Assembly: GCA_030837935.1 (NCBI GenBank)
Contig: JAUQXU010000103.1
Coordinates: 1 to 17,918, forward strand
Direction of reading: 5' to 3'
Origin: Candidatus Brocadia sp.
GTDB lineage: Bacteria > Planctomycetota > Brocadiia > Brocadiales > Brocadiaceae
DNA length: 17,918 nucleotides
Under the pieces are notes generated by a model. The model saw nothing but the letters and a program-made list of their open reading frames with translations, made no database searches and had not been told where the DNA came from. A program made the position numbers and the translations under genes. Positions 1 through 8,603 of this stretch are shown in pieces (the first letter of the stretch is position 1; every line of letters starts with the position of its first letter).

Positions 1-484
1 CGATAATTGTCTTGCAAGAACGTTCCTGATTATATTCTGCAAGTGCCCCCTTTAATCCTTGCCAGCCTAAATCAACAATTGTCTCATCGCGAATTTCCAT
101 TACCGCAGGGTCGTGATAGTTTTCTAGCATTGACTTACCGATAGGTACAGGAAGAGAATGGAAGTCCGGGTCATATATTTTATTCCTTTTTGCCTTATCA
201 AATGCCTCTGCGATACCCTGTGGGGTAATAGTGTTGGAGGAACTGCCAAATCCCACCTTCGTCTCTTTTCCTGTCTTAAAGACAGCCAGTAAACCTATGC
301 CGCTAACCTGTGTTGATTTGGGTTCCTGGACGCCATTGCAGGGGATGTCCGAAGTATAATTTAAGCGTACCGTTATCTGTTCGTTCCATGACGCAAAGAT
401 CTCCGCATCGACAACGCCTTTCTGTTTTTTGACGAAGTCTATTCCGTTACTGACGCAAGTTTTCAGTTGTTCAGTATCAATCAT
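1..484 (-). CDS. TldE/PmbA-type metalloprotease subunit, N-terminal part (cut by window edge)
   Basis: The reading frame starts at the ATG at 484 (MIDTEQLKTCVSNG...) and stays open to base 1, giving about 161 residues. It shows the mixed alpha/beta N-terminal pattern of the TldD/PmbA family: a helix (QLKTCVSNGIDFVKKQKG), the strand VDAEIFASWNEQITVRLNY, then the glycine-rich VSGIGLLAVFKTGKETKVGF. It begins 5 bp after the tldD stop, with an AGGA-like ribosome site inside the end of tldD, so the two are almost certainly co-transcribed and translationally coupled. In characterised systems TldD carries the zinc site and TldE/PmbA is the non-catalytic partner of a heterodimer that degrades unfolded peptides. 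Assignment as the E-type partner rests on this pairing, because the diagnostic C-terminal half lies outside the window. Confidence 0.8.
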   Translation of the reverse strand, partial: MIDTEQLKTCVSNGIDFVKKQKGVVDAEIFASWNEQITVRLNYTSDIPCNGVQEPKSTQVSGIGLLAVFKTGKETKVGFGSSSNTITPQGIAEAFDKAKRNKIYDPDFHSLPVPIGKSMLENYHDPAVMEIRDETIVDLGWQGLKGALAEYNQERSCKTII

Positions 485-489
485 AATTC

Positions 490-1989
490 TCAATGTCCTG
501 TTAATTTTGCCTTAGAACGCAAGGTTGGGCCACCATTTCCAACACGCATGATCTGCATCGGTTGGCCTTTCCCGCAATTGGGTATAGGAAAAATTGAAAA
601 ATCATTTCCCACGGCATCGATGTTCATGAGAAAATCTTTAGAATCCGCAGTAATACCGCCCTGCCGATATAATTTTGCTATCTTTCCACTTTCTATCTTA
701 TATACCTTTTGTGCAGAAATTCGAAAATTTTCCCTGGATTCGCTAATCGATGGAATCCGATGGTTGACGATAAAATATCCATCTTTGACTTCGGCAACTA
801 TTTCTGCCGGCGATTTACTCCCATTCGCTACAACGGTATTCGTCATCCTTACGAGAGGCACCGCATGGGATTCTGTCGCCCTCATAGAGCCGTTTGGCTG
901 ATAGTTTAGGATCGCAGCGTATTCAAGTCCATTCATAAACTCCCTGAGTATTCCATTTTCAATAAGGTTTACCCGTTTTGCAGGCGTCCCTTCCGCATCG
1001 TACTTGTAATGTCCATATCCGTTTGCGGATGGGTCTGAGTACGCGGTTAACAAGGGCGATGCAATCTGTTTTCCCAATTCGTTGTCATGCAAATCGCCTA
1101 ACAACCAGGATCGTCCGGCATAAGCCGTTTCCAGCTTCAGCGCCCTGTCAGCCTCCGTCGGATGCCCTACAATTTCATGGACTAAAAGTGCGTTAAAATG
1201 CGGGTTTGTTACCACTACAACAGGATCGTTCGTAGCGGCCAGAAATTCTGCCCCGGCAAGTTCCAGGGTTTCATGCGTTCTCATAAATGCAAAATCTGCA
1301 AGCGACTGCTTGTAAACATTTTTACCTTTTAGCACTTCCCATCCACGGAGGTCACCCAGGTGATCATGACAAGTCTCAGGCATACCAGCTGATTTTTGCG
1401 CTACAACTGCGACCGTTCCCTGTGTAAGTGCATACGATTGGTCAATGCAGGCGCCTTCAGTACTGCAAAACAGCTCTCTGTGTATGCCCGTTTGCGCATC
1501 TATGAAGGCGTACTGCACATCTTGATTAACATCGCGCATCTCCCCGGAAATTTTTGTACAAAGGGCGAGAATCTCTTTCACAGGTATAGTTCCTGGGTCA
1601 TCATCAAAAATAGCATGCGTGGTATCCTTGCAGACATCAATTTTGGCAAGTTTTACATCGGTTAACGATGGGGCAAATGACTTAAACTCCGCTTTTTTGC
1701 TCGCGTTGGCTATAGCCCTTGCATATGCCCTGCTTATTCCAAGCGTAAGTATTTTGCTAAAACTTTTCGGGTTAGATTCAACCTCTCCGATGGGCTGACC
1801 GTAAAATCCCCATGCACTCATTTCACCAGCAAGCACCCTGATTCCAAAAGAAATAGAACAATCTTCCCCCATACCTCTTGCCTTACCGTTCTCGGCATGG
1901 GCATATTTTATCTCATGTATACCAAGTCTTACATCAGCATACCTGGAACTCTTGAATGAACTGGCCTGTTCAATAGCCCTTACAACCAT
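490..1989 (-). CDS. tldD: TldD-family zinc metalloprotease
   Basis: This is the catalytic partner of a TldD/TldE peptidase, a cytoplasmic enzyme of the U62/PmbA family that trims unfolded peptides and matures some modified peptides. The HExxxH zinc motif is present as HEIVGHPTEAD (residues 271-281). The family's distal cysteine ligand is in NCGKGQP (Cys472), close to the C-terminus. Other family landmarks are GSMRATESHAVPLVRMTNT (residues 367-385) and the C-terminal GNGGPTLR. The length of 499 residues is slightly above the usual 450-480. The first ATG is at 1989, but an AAGGAG ribosome site sits about 50 bp further upstream and the frame is open between them, encoding an IELIDALKE-like N-terminus. 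The true start may therefore be a non-ATG codon upstream. The gene lies 101 bp after rlmN and 5 bp before the tldE-like gene. Confidence 0.9.
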   Translation of the reverse strand: MVVRAIEQASSFKSSRYADVRLGIHEIKYAHAENGKARGMGEDCSISFGIRVLAGEMSAWGFYGQPIGEVESNPKSFSKILTLGISRAYARAIANASKKAEFKSFAPSLTDVKLAKIDVCKDTTHAIFDDDPGTIPVKEILALCTKISGEMRDVNQDVQYAFIDAQTGIHRELFCSTEGACIDQSYALTQGTVAVVAQKSAGMPETCHDHLGDLRGWEVLKGKNVYKQSLADFAFMRTHETLELAGAEFLAATNDPVVVVTNPHFNALLVHEIVGHPTEADRALKLETAYAGRSWLLGDLHDNELGKQIASPLLTAYSDPSANGYGHYKYDAEGTPAKRVNLIENGILREFMNGLEYAAILNYQPNGSMRATESHAVPLVRMTNTVVANGSKSPAEIVAEVKDGYFIVNHRIPSISESRENFRISAQKVYKIESGKIAKLYRQGGITADSKDFLMNIDAVGNDFSIFPIPNCGKGQPMQIMRVGNGGPTLRSKAKLTGH

Positions 1990-2041
1990 TTCTTTCAGTG
2001 CATCTATCAGTTCAATTTTTATATGACTAACGATAGAAATT

Positions 2042-2047
2042 CTCCTT
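2042..2047 (-). promoter_or_regulatory. Shine-Dalgarno site upstream of the annotated tldD ATG
   Basis: The minus strand reads AAGGAG here, the only strong ribosome site ahead of tldD. The ATG at 1989 is 52 bp away, far too distant, and nothing resembling a ribosome site precedes that ATG. The tldD frame is open across the interval. ATC at 2034 has a 7-nt spacing and ATT at 2040 only 1 nt. No ATG, GTG or TTG occurs in frame between the site and 1989. Confidence 0.5.
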
Positions 2048-2090
2048 TTTCGCTAAATAGGCATACTCTATATCTCATAACAAAATATTT

Positions 2091-3149
2091 TCAGTTTTTC
2101 CATAAAATTTTATGCCGCTGCAGGCGAAGTTGACCGCATGCAGCATTAATATTATCACCTTTTTTCTTTCGAACGGTCACGACAAGTCCGTGTTTTTCTA
2201 ATGTCTTACAAAATAATTCAATCGTTTCGCGGGATGGCGGTTTCAGATTGAATTCCTTCACAGGATTTAAGGGAAGAACATTCATATTGCATTGAATACC
2301 TTTGAGTAATTGAACCAGTGACTCTGCGTCTTGTTTTGCCGCGTTGACGCCATCGATCAGGATATATTCAAAACTGATGTCCCGCCTGGTAATTTCAAAA
2401 TATTCCCTGGCTGCGGCAATAATGTTTTTAATACCAATCTTTTTATTCGATGGGATTATCTGAGACCGTATCATATCGTCGGCTGCGTGGAGAGATATTG
2501 CAAGATTTACCTGAATCCCTTCTTGCGCCAATCGACGAATACCATCAGCAGCGCCAACCGTTGAGATGGTAATATGACGCGCCCCGATCCCTAATCCCCA
2601 CTCAGCATTCATAATCCTCAGAGACTTGACGACGTTATCGTAATTTGCAAGCGGTTCACCAATCCCCATAAAAACGATATTGGTGAGATGTTCGTCCGGA
2701 AGAAGATGATTTTTAATATGAAGGACTTGCTCAACAATTTCGCCCGTGGTAAGGTTTCTTTCCAGACCCAGGAGACCACTCGCACAAAACCGGCATGCCA
2801 TTGCACAGCCTACTTGCGTGGAAACACATGCAGTAATCCTTTTGCCTTCTCTTAACAGGACGCTCTCTATCACGTTATCATCAGCTAAGTGAATCAAAAA
2901 CTTCTCTGTGCCATGTGCAGTTTGTGTAATAGTATCAACGTTAGTCTGGATTACCCTGTGTTTTTCTGAAAGCTTACGTCTGAAATCTTTAGAAAGGTTA
3001 GACATCTGGTCAAAGGTCGTTGCGCCTTTGTCATAGACCCAGGAAAGAATTTGTCTGGCTCTATAAACAGGTTCTTTCATCACGATACACAATGCCTCTA
3101 GCTCAGCTAAAGACAAACTGGTAATTGACACAGTCTGGATTTTAATCAT
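2091..3149 (-). CDS. rlmN: Dual-specificity RNA methyltransferase RlmN (23S rRNA A2503 / tRNA A37)
   Basis: This is a radical-SAM enzyme that makes 2-methyladenosine in 23S rRNA and certain tRNAs. The CX3CX2C iron-sulfur motif is CAMACRFC (Cys115, Cys119, Cys122). The SAM-binding MGIGEPLANYDN follows at about residue 161, then ISTVGAADGIRRLA and NLAISLHAADDMIRSQIIP. The methyl-carrying cysteine is Cys338 in NAACGQLR, which together with VRKKKGDNINAACGQL is diagnostic of RlmN and Cfr. The absence of Cfr-specific features, the chromosomal housekeeping context and the 352-residue length favour RlmN. The N-terminal accessory domain (residues 10-75, with YRARQILSWVYDKGA) is intact. The gene starts 70 bp after murJ on the same strand and is likely co-transcribed. 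Its ribosome site is weak. Confidence 0.95.
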   Translation of the reverse strand: MIKIQTVSITSLSLAELEALCIVMKEPVYRARQILSWVYDKGATTFDQMSNLSKDFRRKLSEKHRVIQTNVDTITQTAHGTEKFLIHLADDNVIESVLLREGKRITACVSTQVGCAMACRFCASGLLGLERNLTTGEIVEQVLHIKNHLLPDEHLTNIVFMGIGEPLANYDNVVKSLRIMNAEWGLGIGARHITISTVGAADGIRRLAQEGIQVNLAISLHAADDMIRSQIIPSNKKIGIKNIIAAAREYFEITRRDISFEYILIDGVNAAKQDAESLVQLLKGIQCNMNVLPLNPVKEFNLKPPSRETIELFCKTLEKHGLVVTVRKKKGDNINAACGQLRLQRHKILWKN

Positions 3150-3219
3150 AGTATTGCGGAACTATACAAAAGGATGACACCGAAGAGAAGGGTTTTACTA
3201 ACTCCTATTCCACAAACTG

Positions 3220-4839
3220 TTATGTTTTTCTTAAAGATAGTCTGACCAGATGCGAAAACTCTTCTGATTTGAGCAAGACAGAGGTTCCTGCAAACGCAGC
3301 AGATGCGGACAACATGGGGACAAAGAGTCGAAGCCCTTTAAAATAGAGGCTTCCTCCTCCGTTCAGATCAGGAAATATCTTAAGGGTAGACCAGCACGCA
3401 CATGCCATTACGATCGAAGCAACCACAGTTTTCTGCAATGAAACAAAAACTTCGTTTTCTATCTTAATGTGAAGCCTTTTTTGTAAGATAATCGCCAAAA
3501 TAACGATTTGTACGATAGCGCTGATGGCGGTGGAAAGAGCTAAACCACCTTCCTGTAATACCCATATAAGCGAAAGATTTAAAATGAGGTTTAACCCAAC
3601 ACACACTGCCCCAACCTTAACAGGAGTGACGGTATCCTTGACGGAGTAAAACGCACGGATCAACACATGCAACCCACAGTATGCCCATATTCCAACAGCA
3701 TAAAAAAGGATGACACGTGAAGTCCTATAAGCGGATTCTGCGTCAAACTTATTTCTCCTGTAAAGGAGATCGACGATAGGTTCCCGAAGCATGATAATGG
3801 AAAGGGACGCAGGAATGCCAATGAAGAGTATGAATTTTAACGCCTTATTGAAGGAGGTCGAAAACTTATTCCAATCTTCCCGTACCGCATGGGTTGAAAA
3901 AAGAGGGAAAACGGCAGTTGCCACGGCGATACCGAATACCCCCAGGGGGAATTGGATTAACCTATCGCTGTAATAGAGTACCGATGCGGCGCCCGCTTTC
4001 ATAGGAAAATGGAGAATGATTCCTGCAAAATTAAAATGGTTTGGTCCACCATCAGGAGAGGAAAATCCAACAGCAATGAGACTATCCAAGAGCACGTTAA
4101 CCTGAACTATACCTAATCCAAAGACAACAGGTGCCATGCGTGTTAATACTAATTTCAGCCCCGGATGTGAAAATCGGGGAATGAATTGATAATATATTTC
4201 TTTCTTCCGGAGGATGGGAATGTGGATGATTACCTGAACAAGACCTGACACGAAGGTTGATATAGCAATTGCATAAATCATCGTATCCAGCGTCTTCCCT
4301 GTATACGGAGCTAAAACGGCACCCGATATCCAGCAGATATTCATAACAACAGGCGCAAGGGCAGGCATGAAAAAATGATGAAGCGTATTCAGTACTGCCG
4401 CCATAAAGGCTACCATACAAATGAAGAAGACATACGGGAACATGATAATAAGCAGTTTAAATATCAGATGCCACTTTTCCTGCATCTGGAATATCCTGGG
4501 AATAACGAAGAAAGAACTTTCCCCAAGAAGAACAATACCACCCAGGATAATAATCAGTGCTGTAGCGATGACATTGACAAAAACAAGGGCCTCCGCCTTG
4601 CCACGTTTTTCTATGTTTTCAGTAAAGACGGGGATAAAGGCCGCGCTGAGAGCACCTTCACTAAAGAGACGCCGAAACAGGTTGGGAATTTTAAATGCCA
4701 CAGTAAAAGCGTCCCACACCATACTTGTTCCAAAAATACTCGCACAAATCATGTCCCTTGCAAGACCAAGGATGCGGCTTAAGAAGGTGCAGACACTGAT
4801 AATCCTTACGGACTGAAATAATTTATGCGATTCGGTCAT
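3220..4839 (-). CDS. murJ: Lipid II flippase MurJ (MviN family)
   Basis: This inner-membrane transporter of the MOP superfamily moves lipid-linked peptidoglycan precursor across the cytoplasmic membrane. The N-terminal signature is clear: SRILGLARD (residues 21-29), DAFTVAFKIPNLFRRLFSEG (43-62) and ALSAAFIPVF (63-72). This region includes the arginines and the aspartate that line the central cavity in characterised MurJ. About fourteen hydrophobic segments follow, along with QFPLGVFGIAVATAVFPLFS, which is typical of the family midpoint. The 539-residue length fits. Translation from the ATG at 4839 gives the expected N-terminus, although no strong ribosome site precedes it. It is the first gene of the leftward cluster murJ-rlmN-tldD-tldE and is divergent from gap. 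A planctomycete carrying murJ would be consistent with retained peptidoglycan synthesis. Confidence 0.95.
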   Translation of the reverse strand: MTESHKLFQSVRIISVCTFLSRILGLARDMICASIFGTSMVWDAFTVAFKIPNLFRRLFSEGALSAAFIPVFTENIEKRGKAEALVFVNVIATALIIILGGIVLLGESSFFVIPRIFQMQEKWHLIFKLLIIMFPYVFFICMVAFMAAVLNTLHHFFMPALAPVVMNICWISGAVLAPYTGKTLDTMIYAIAISTFVSGLVQVIIHIPILRKKEIYYQFIPRFSHPGLKLVLTRMAPVVFGLGIVQVNVLLDSLIAVGFSSPDGGPNHFNFAGIILHFPMKAGAASVLYYSDRLIQFPLGVFGIAVATAVFPLFSTHAVREDWNKFSTSFNKALKFILFIGIPASLSIIMLREPIVDLLYRRNKFDAESAYRTSRVILFYAVGIWAYCGLHVLIRAFYSVKDTVTPVKVGAVCVGLNLILNLSLIWVLQEGGLALSTAISAIVQIVILAIILQKRLHIKIENEVFVSLQKTVVASIVMACACWSTLKIFPDLNGGGSLYFKGLRLFVPMLSASAAFAGTSVLLKSEEFSHLVRLSLRKT

Positions 4840-4914
4840 AGACGATTTTGGCGATATACATGATTTATAAATTTTCCAATACTTTTACTCGTTCTAACGT
4901 CTTCATGTGTTTAT

Positions 4915-4942
4915 ATTTTAATGGTATTTTCAGTATTTTCAA
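4915..4942 (-). promoter_or_regulatory. Candidate sigma-70-type promoter for murJ cluster
   Basis: On the minus strand TTGAAA (4942-4937) and TAAAAT (4920-4915) are separated by 16 bp. Each hexamer matches the consensus at five of six positions. Transcription would start near 4908, giving a leader of about 70 nt before the murJ ATG. The prediction is from sequence alone. Confidence 0.45.
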
Positions 4943-5136
4943 TGCAATTTAGCATCCTACCACAAGGCATCGATCTTCGAACCTGATCGGCATTCGGCAT
5001 TGTTGTAATACGAATTTCACTTCTCTGTGGTTTTTATTTGCAGTTTTGGCGGACACTATTTCATCTCGCCCTCTTTAAACCCGAAAGGATTTCCTCGATA
5101 TAACCAAAGAATGTATTTTCGTGGATATTAAAATAC

Positions 5137-5164
5137 TTGACAAATTATACCTGCCTGCTAAAAT
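5137..5164 (+). promoter_or_regulatory. Strong sigma-70-type promoter for gap-pgk-rpe
   Basis: A perfect TTGACA (5137-5142) is followed after 16 bp by TAAAAT (5159-5164). TGC directly precedes the -10, forming an extended TGn -10. The predicted transcription start is near 5171, giving a leader of about 95 nt before the gap start codon. This is the best promoter match in the window. Confidence 0.7.
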
Positions 5165-5267
5165 ACCTTGTCTTTGTTCGGCATTTTATCATATGTTTAT
5201 TTTGTTGGGGTGTTAGTTTAACTCCTTCTTACCAGTAGGCATAAGTATAAGCAAAAGGATGACAACT

Positions 5268-6269
5268 ATGGCTATTAAGATTGGTATAAATGGTTTTGGA
5301 AGGATCGGAAGAAATGTCTTTCGTGCAATTGCTTACCGAGGAGGTATCGACGTTTTGGCTATCAACGATCTTGCCGACTCGAAATCGTTGGAAATATTAT
5401 TAAAGTATGATTCAGTACATGGTAGATTTGATGGCAGCGTAGAGGCAAAAGAAAAATCATTACTTGTAAATGGTAAAGAAGTTAAGTTGCTCATGGAGAA
5501 AGATCCTTCGAAGTTACCATGGAAATCACTTGGGGTTGATATTGTAATAGAATCAACCGGGATTTTTACCTCTCGGGCTGATTGTGCCAGGCATCTGGAT
5601 GCAGGCGCCAGGAAGGTTATACTTTCAGCGCCGGCCAAAGACAAAATCGACGCCACGATTGTCGTGGGTGTTAATACAACGGATCTTAAACCAGAACACA
5701 AGATTGTATCCAATGCCTCATGCACAACAAATTGTTTGGCGCCTTTAGCAAAAGTAATTCATGATAGCTTTGGTATTGAAAAGGGGATGATGACAACAAT
5801 TCACGCATATACAAACGACCAGCGTATCAGCGATCTCATCCATAAAGACCTCAGGCGGGCAAGGGCAGCAGCGGTGAATATTATTCCCACAACAACGGGT
5901 GCAGCTAAAGCCATTGGAGAGGTAATCCCCTCACTGAAAGGCAAATTAGACGGTTTGGCTATGCGCGTACCCGTTGCTAACGGCTCAGTGACGGATCTAG
6001 TCGTCCTTGTTTCAAAAGATGTTACGGCAGAAACTGTTAACGCCGCTATGAAAAGGGCTGCCGAAGGAGAACTGAAGGGCATTTTGGAATATTGCGAAGA
6101 CCCTATTGTCTCATCAGACATTATTGGGAATAGTCATTCAAGCATCTTTGACTCCGCTCTAACATATGTAATTGATAAACGTATGGTGAAGGTAGTGTCC
6201 TGGTATGACAATGAGTGGGGGTTTTCAAATCGTATGGTTGACCTTGTCGAGTTGATCGCCCGTCTCTAA
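5268..6269 (+). CDS. gap: Glyceraldehyde-3-phosphate dehydrogenase, type I
   Basis: This enzyme catalyses reversible oxidation and phosphorylation of glyceraldehyde-3-phosphate in glycolysis and gluconeogenesis. The Rossmann motif INGFGRIGRNVFR opens the protein. The catalytic SNASCTTNCLAPL places the active-site Cys at residue 152, and HAYTNDQ gives the partner His at 179. RARAAAVNIIPTTTGAAKA and SWYDNEWGFSNRMVDL complete the signature. AINDL after the second strand suggests NAD preference. I chose the ATG at 5268 (333 residues) because AAAAGGA (5253-5259) lies 8 nt upstream. An alternative ATG at 5259 overlaps that ribosome site, and the chosen start gives the family's usual MAIKIGINGFGRIG. 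It is the first gene of the gap-pgk-rpe cluster, behind the promoter at 5137-5164. Confidence 0.97.
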   Translation: MAIKIGINGFGRIGRNVFRAIAYRGGIDVLAINDLADSKSLEILLKYDSVHGRFDGSVEAKEKSLLVNGKEVKLLMEKDPSKLPWKSLGVDIVIESTGIFTSRADCARHLDAGARKVILSAPAKDKIDATIVVGVNTTDLKPEHKIVSNASCTTNCLAPLAKVIHDSFGIEKGMMTTIHAYTNDQRISDLIHKDLRRARAAAVNIIPTTTGAAKAIGEVIPSLKGKLDGLAMRVPVANGSVTDLVVLVSKDVTAETVNAAMKRAAEGELKGILEYCEDPIVSSDIIGNSHSSIFDSALTYVIDKRMVKVVSWYDNEWGFSNRMVDLVELIARL

Positions 6270-6311
6270 GTTTATAAACCACGAAATCTATCATTAAACT
6301 GAGTAGATTCT

Positions 6312-7538
6312 ATGCATAAATTATTTATAAAAGATATTGATGTACGAAAAAAGAGGGTGATGGTTCGGACCGACTATAATGTCCCTTTAGACGAAGAGGG
6401 AAATATCACTGATGATACCAGGATAAGAGCAACACTGCCGACGATTAACTATCTGTTAGATGAGGAAGCAAAGGTAATTATTGCCTCGCATCTGGGTAGG
6501 CCGGAGGGCAAAGCAAATACAAAGTACACTCTTAAGCCTGTCGTAAGGAGACTACAACGTTTCCTCGGCGAAAAGGTAAAGGTGCTTATGGCGGAGGATT
6601 GTGTTGGTCCAAAGGTAAAAAAACAAATCGAAGAGATGCATTATGGCGATGTGATTCTGCTCGAAAATTTGCGGTTTCATCCCGGCGAAGAAAAGAACGA
6701 CCCGTCTTTTGCGGCAGAGTTGGCCAGTCTGTGTGATGTATTTATACAAGATGCCTTCGGAAACTGTCACAGAAAGCATGCATCGATGACTGGCATCGAT
6801 GGTTATGTATTATCAGCAGCAGGATTCCTGCTTAAGAAAGAGATGGAATATTTTGAGAAGGCCGTTAATAAACCTATGCGGCCGGTCGTAGCGCTTTTAG
6901 GCGGCGCAAAGGTTTCTGATAAGATAAAGATTATTGAAAATCTATCCAAGAAGATGGATAAAGTTCTTATCGGAGGAGCAATGGCTTTCACCTTCCTCAA
7001 AGCACAGGGTTTCTGCGTCGGTAAATCCTTAGTTGAGGACAGCATGCTCGATGTGGTAAAAAATTTGATGGATATGTCCAGGAAAAATGGTACAAAGCTG
7101 TATTTACCCGTGGACTTTGTTGTTGCAGAGAATTTTAATGGCGAGGCGGAAACAAAGGTCGTTCCATATCAGGAAATACCAGAAAAGTGGATTGCCCTTG
7201 ATATTGGTCCCGCAACGACAAAGCTATTTATTGAAGCTCTCCAAGATGCAAAGACGATTGTCTGGAACGGTCCTATGGGCGCATTTGAATTTGATGCTTT
7301 TAGCCGTGGAACGTATGCCATGGTAGATGCAGTAACAAGCTCTCATGCCTCAACAATCGTAGGTGGTGGTGATACTGATATGGCGTTTCATAAATCGGGA
7401 AAAACGCACGAAGTATCGTTTATTTCTACAGGCGGCGGAGCATTCCTGAAATTATTAGAAGGGGGAGAGCTCCCCGGAATTGCATCATTATCTGACAGGA
7501 GGAGGAGTGTAAGACCATCTCAGCCTTCGCCCTCCTGA
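6312..7538 (+). CDS. pgk: Phosphoglycerate kinase
   Basis: This enzyme transfers phosphate between 1,3-bisphosphoglycerate and ADP, the step after GAPDH, encoded 42 bp upstream. The motifs appear in order: VRTDYNVPLD (residues 18-27), DDTRIRATLPT (34-44), ASHLGRPEG (59-67), ENLRFHPGEE (119-128), QDAFGNCHRKHAS (147-159), LGGAKVSDK (197-205), IGGAMAFTFLKAQG (221-234), WNGPMGAFEF (319-328), GGGDT (351-355) and ISTGGGAFLKLLEG (372-385). The first motif usually reads VRVDFNVPL, so Thr20 and Tyr22 are mild variants. The protein continues about 15 residues past the usual LPGIASL end with a basic and Pro/Ser-rich tail (SDRRRSVRPSQPSPS). Confidence 0.97.
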   Translation: MHKLFIKDIDVRKKRVMVRTDYNVPLDEEGNITDDTRIRATLPTINYLLDEEAKVIIASHLGRPEGKANTKYTLKPVVRRLQRFLGEKVKVLMAEDCVGPKVKKQIEEMHYGDVILLENLRFHPGEEKNDPSFAAELASLCDVFIQDAFGNCHRKHASMTGIDGYVLSAAGFLLKKEMEYFEKAVNKPMRPVVALLGGAKVSDKIKIIENLSKKMDKVLIGGAMAFTFLKAQGFCVGKSLVEDSMLDVVKNLMDMSRKNGTKLYLPVDFVVAENFNGEAETKVVPYQEIPEKWIALDIGPATTKLFIEALQDAKTIVWNGPMGAFEFDAFSRGTYAMVDAVTSSHASTIVGGGDTDMAFHKSGKTHEVSFISTGGGAFLKLLEGGELPGIASLSDRRRSVRPSQPSPS

Positions 7539-7564
7539 GCAACAAAGAACAGTTAAAATATATG

Positions 7565-7581
7565 AGGGAATTATTTTCCCT
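7565..7581 (+). terminator. Weak hairpin between pgk and rpe, possible attenuator
   Basis: AGGGAA (7565-7570) and TTCCCT (7576-7581) form a 6-bp stem with a 5-nt loop, followed by TTATTCTTG. The stem is short and the T-tract poor, so it may at most dampen read-through into rpe. Confidence 0.3.
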
Positions 7582-7623
7582 TTATTCTTGATCATCAGGA
7601 AAAAAATCAAAGTAGAAAAGAAT

Positions 7624-8322
7624 ATGCAACCAAAAATCAAGATCGCAGCATCCATTCTTGCCGCAAATCCTGTACGCCTGGAAGAAGAAATCAAAAAGAT
7701 AGAATTGGCAGGTATCGATTTGATCCATATCGACGTTATGGATGGACATTTTGTCCCTAACATTACTATGGGTCCTTTTATTATCGAGGGGATACGACGT
7801 ATTACACAGGTACCTTTAGATATTCACCTGATGATTGAACACCCTGAGCGCTATGTGAAGACTTTTGCTGCATCAGCGCGGGGCGGAGATTTGATAACTT
7901 TTCACATAGAGACTACAGAAAAACCAAAAGAGATTATTTCATTAATTAAGAAAACAGGTTTAAAGGCTTGTGTATCGCTGAATCCGGATACGCCGACCGA
8001 ACTGGTTGAAGACCTTTTAGATGCTTTAGATATGGTACTTGTTATGTCGGTAAATCCAGGTTTTGCAGGGCAAAAGTTCATGTCGAAGGTTTTACCAAAG
8101 ATTGCAAGGTTGCGCAACATAGCACCGGATGAATTAGATATCGAAGTAGACGGTGGCATCACAACAGAAACCATTTCCCAGGCTGTTCAACAAGGGGCGA
8201 ATGTATTAGTTGCGGCATCAGCAATTTTCAAAACGAATGACCCATGCAATGCAATTAAAACCCTCAGACAAATGGCTGAGCAGGTTATTCGCGAAGAATC
8301 CTATAACAGAGTAAACACGTAG
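7624..8322 (+). CDS. rpe: Ribulose-phosphate 3-epimerase
   Basis: This enzyme interconverts ribulose-5-phosphate and xylulose-5-phosphate in the pentose phosphate (and, where present, Calvin) pathway. It is a TIM barrel with the full set of metal and catalytic residues: His35 and Asp37 in LIHIDVMDGHFVPN, His68 in LDIHLMIEHPERY, and Asp176 in DIEVDGGIT. MSVNPGFAGQKF (residues 141-152) is the family's phosphate-loop signature. From the ATG at 7624 the protein is 232 residues and begins MQPKIKIAASILAAN, matching the family. A TTG at 7588 would add twelve lysine-rich residues and has no ribosome site. The gene lies 85 bp after pgk in the same direction. Confidence 0.95.
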   Translation: MQPKIKIAASILAANPVRLEEEIKKIELAGIDLIHIDVMDGHFVPNITMGPFIIEGIRRITQVPLDIHLMIEHPERYVKTFAASARGGDLITFHIETTEKPKEIISLIKKTGLKACVSLNPDTPTELVEDLLDALDMVLVMSVNPGFAGQKFMSKVLPKIARLRNIAPDELDIEVDGGITTETISQAVQQGANVLVAASAIFKTNDPCNAIKTLRQMAEQVIREESYNRVNT

Positions 8323-8603
8323 ATTTTCTATCAATGCCTTAAACACTCTCATTTTATACAAATTTATGTGGTTGTAAAAAACAACTTGTTTTTTTAATAA
8401 AAGTTTATAAACTTGTATAATATATTTTTATTAAATCATGATTTCAAAAAATATGTGCTGACATTAAATTGATTCAATTGCATAAAAAGAAATTTCTCAA
8501 TCATTCGAAGATTTTTTAACTGATCAGAAACTACTTCTGATATCTGTGCTGTTCTTTAAGGATACTATAATAAGGTATTTTATTACAAAAGAGATGCTTG
8601 CCT
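8323..8603. other. AT-rich intergenic region rpe / accD
   Basis: I see no ORF or RNA gene here. A very AT-rich dyad lies around 8375-8397, with an ACAAC/GTTGT core and a following T-tract. It could end rpe transcription but is too weak to call. A TATAAT at 8566-8571 is the likely -10 for accD. Confidence 0.5.
8566..8571 (+). promoter_or_regulatory. Candidate -10 element for accD
   Basis: A perfect TATAAT lies 32 nt upstream of the accD ATG. No good -35 hexamer is visible at 16-18 bp upstream, so either this promoter is weak or activated, or the match is by chance. Confidence 0.35.

Larger units (their letters stand above)
4840..5267. other. Divergent intergenic region murJ / gap
   Basis: This stretch separates the two divergent clusters. 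It holds candidate promoters in both directions (4915-4942 leftward, 5137-5164 rightward). I see no ORF, RNA gene or strong hairpin in the middle part (4943-5130). Confidence 0.6.

Noticed and set aside
4375..4816. Plus-strand frames antisense to murJ
   Set aside because: They are shadows of the strongly conserved murJ coding sequence and have no recognisable product or ribosome site.
5259..5267. Earlier ATG for gap
   Set aside because: It overlaps the ribosome-binding sequence. The ATG at 5268 has correct spacing and gives the conserved N-terminus.
7588..7623. TTG start for rpe
   Set aside because: There is no ribosome site, and the added residues (IIRKKIKVEKN) are absent from the family's usual N-terminus.
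8371..8398. Terminator after rpe
   Set aside because: The possible stem is almost only A-T pairs and the loop geometry is poor, so it cannot be called with confidence.
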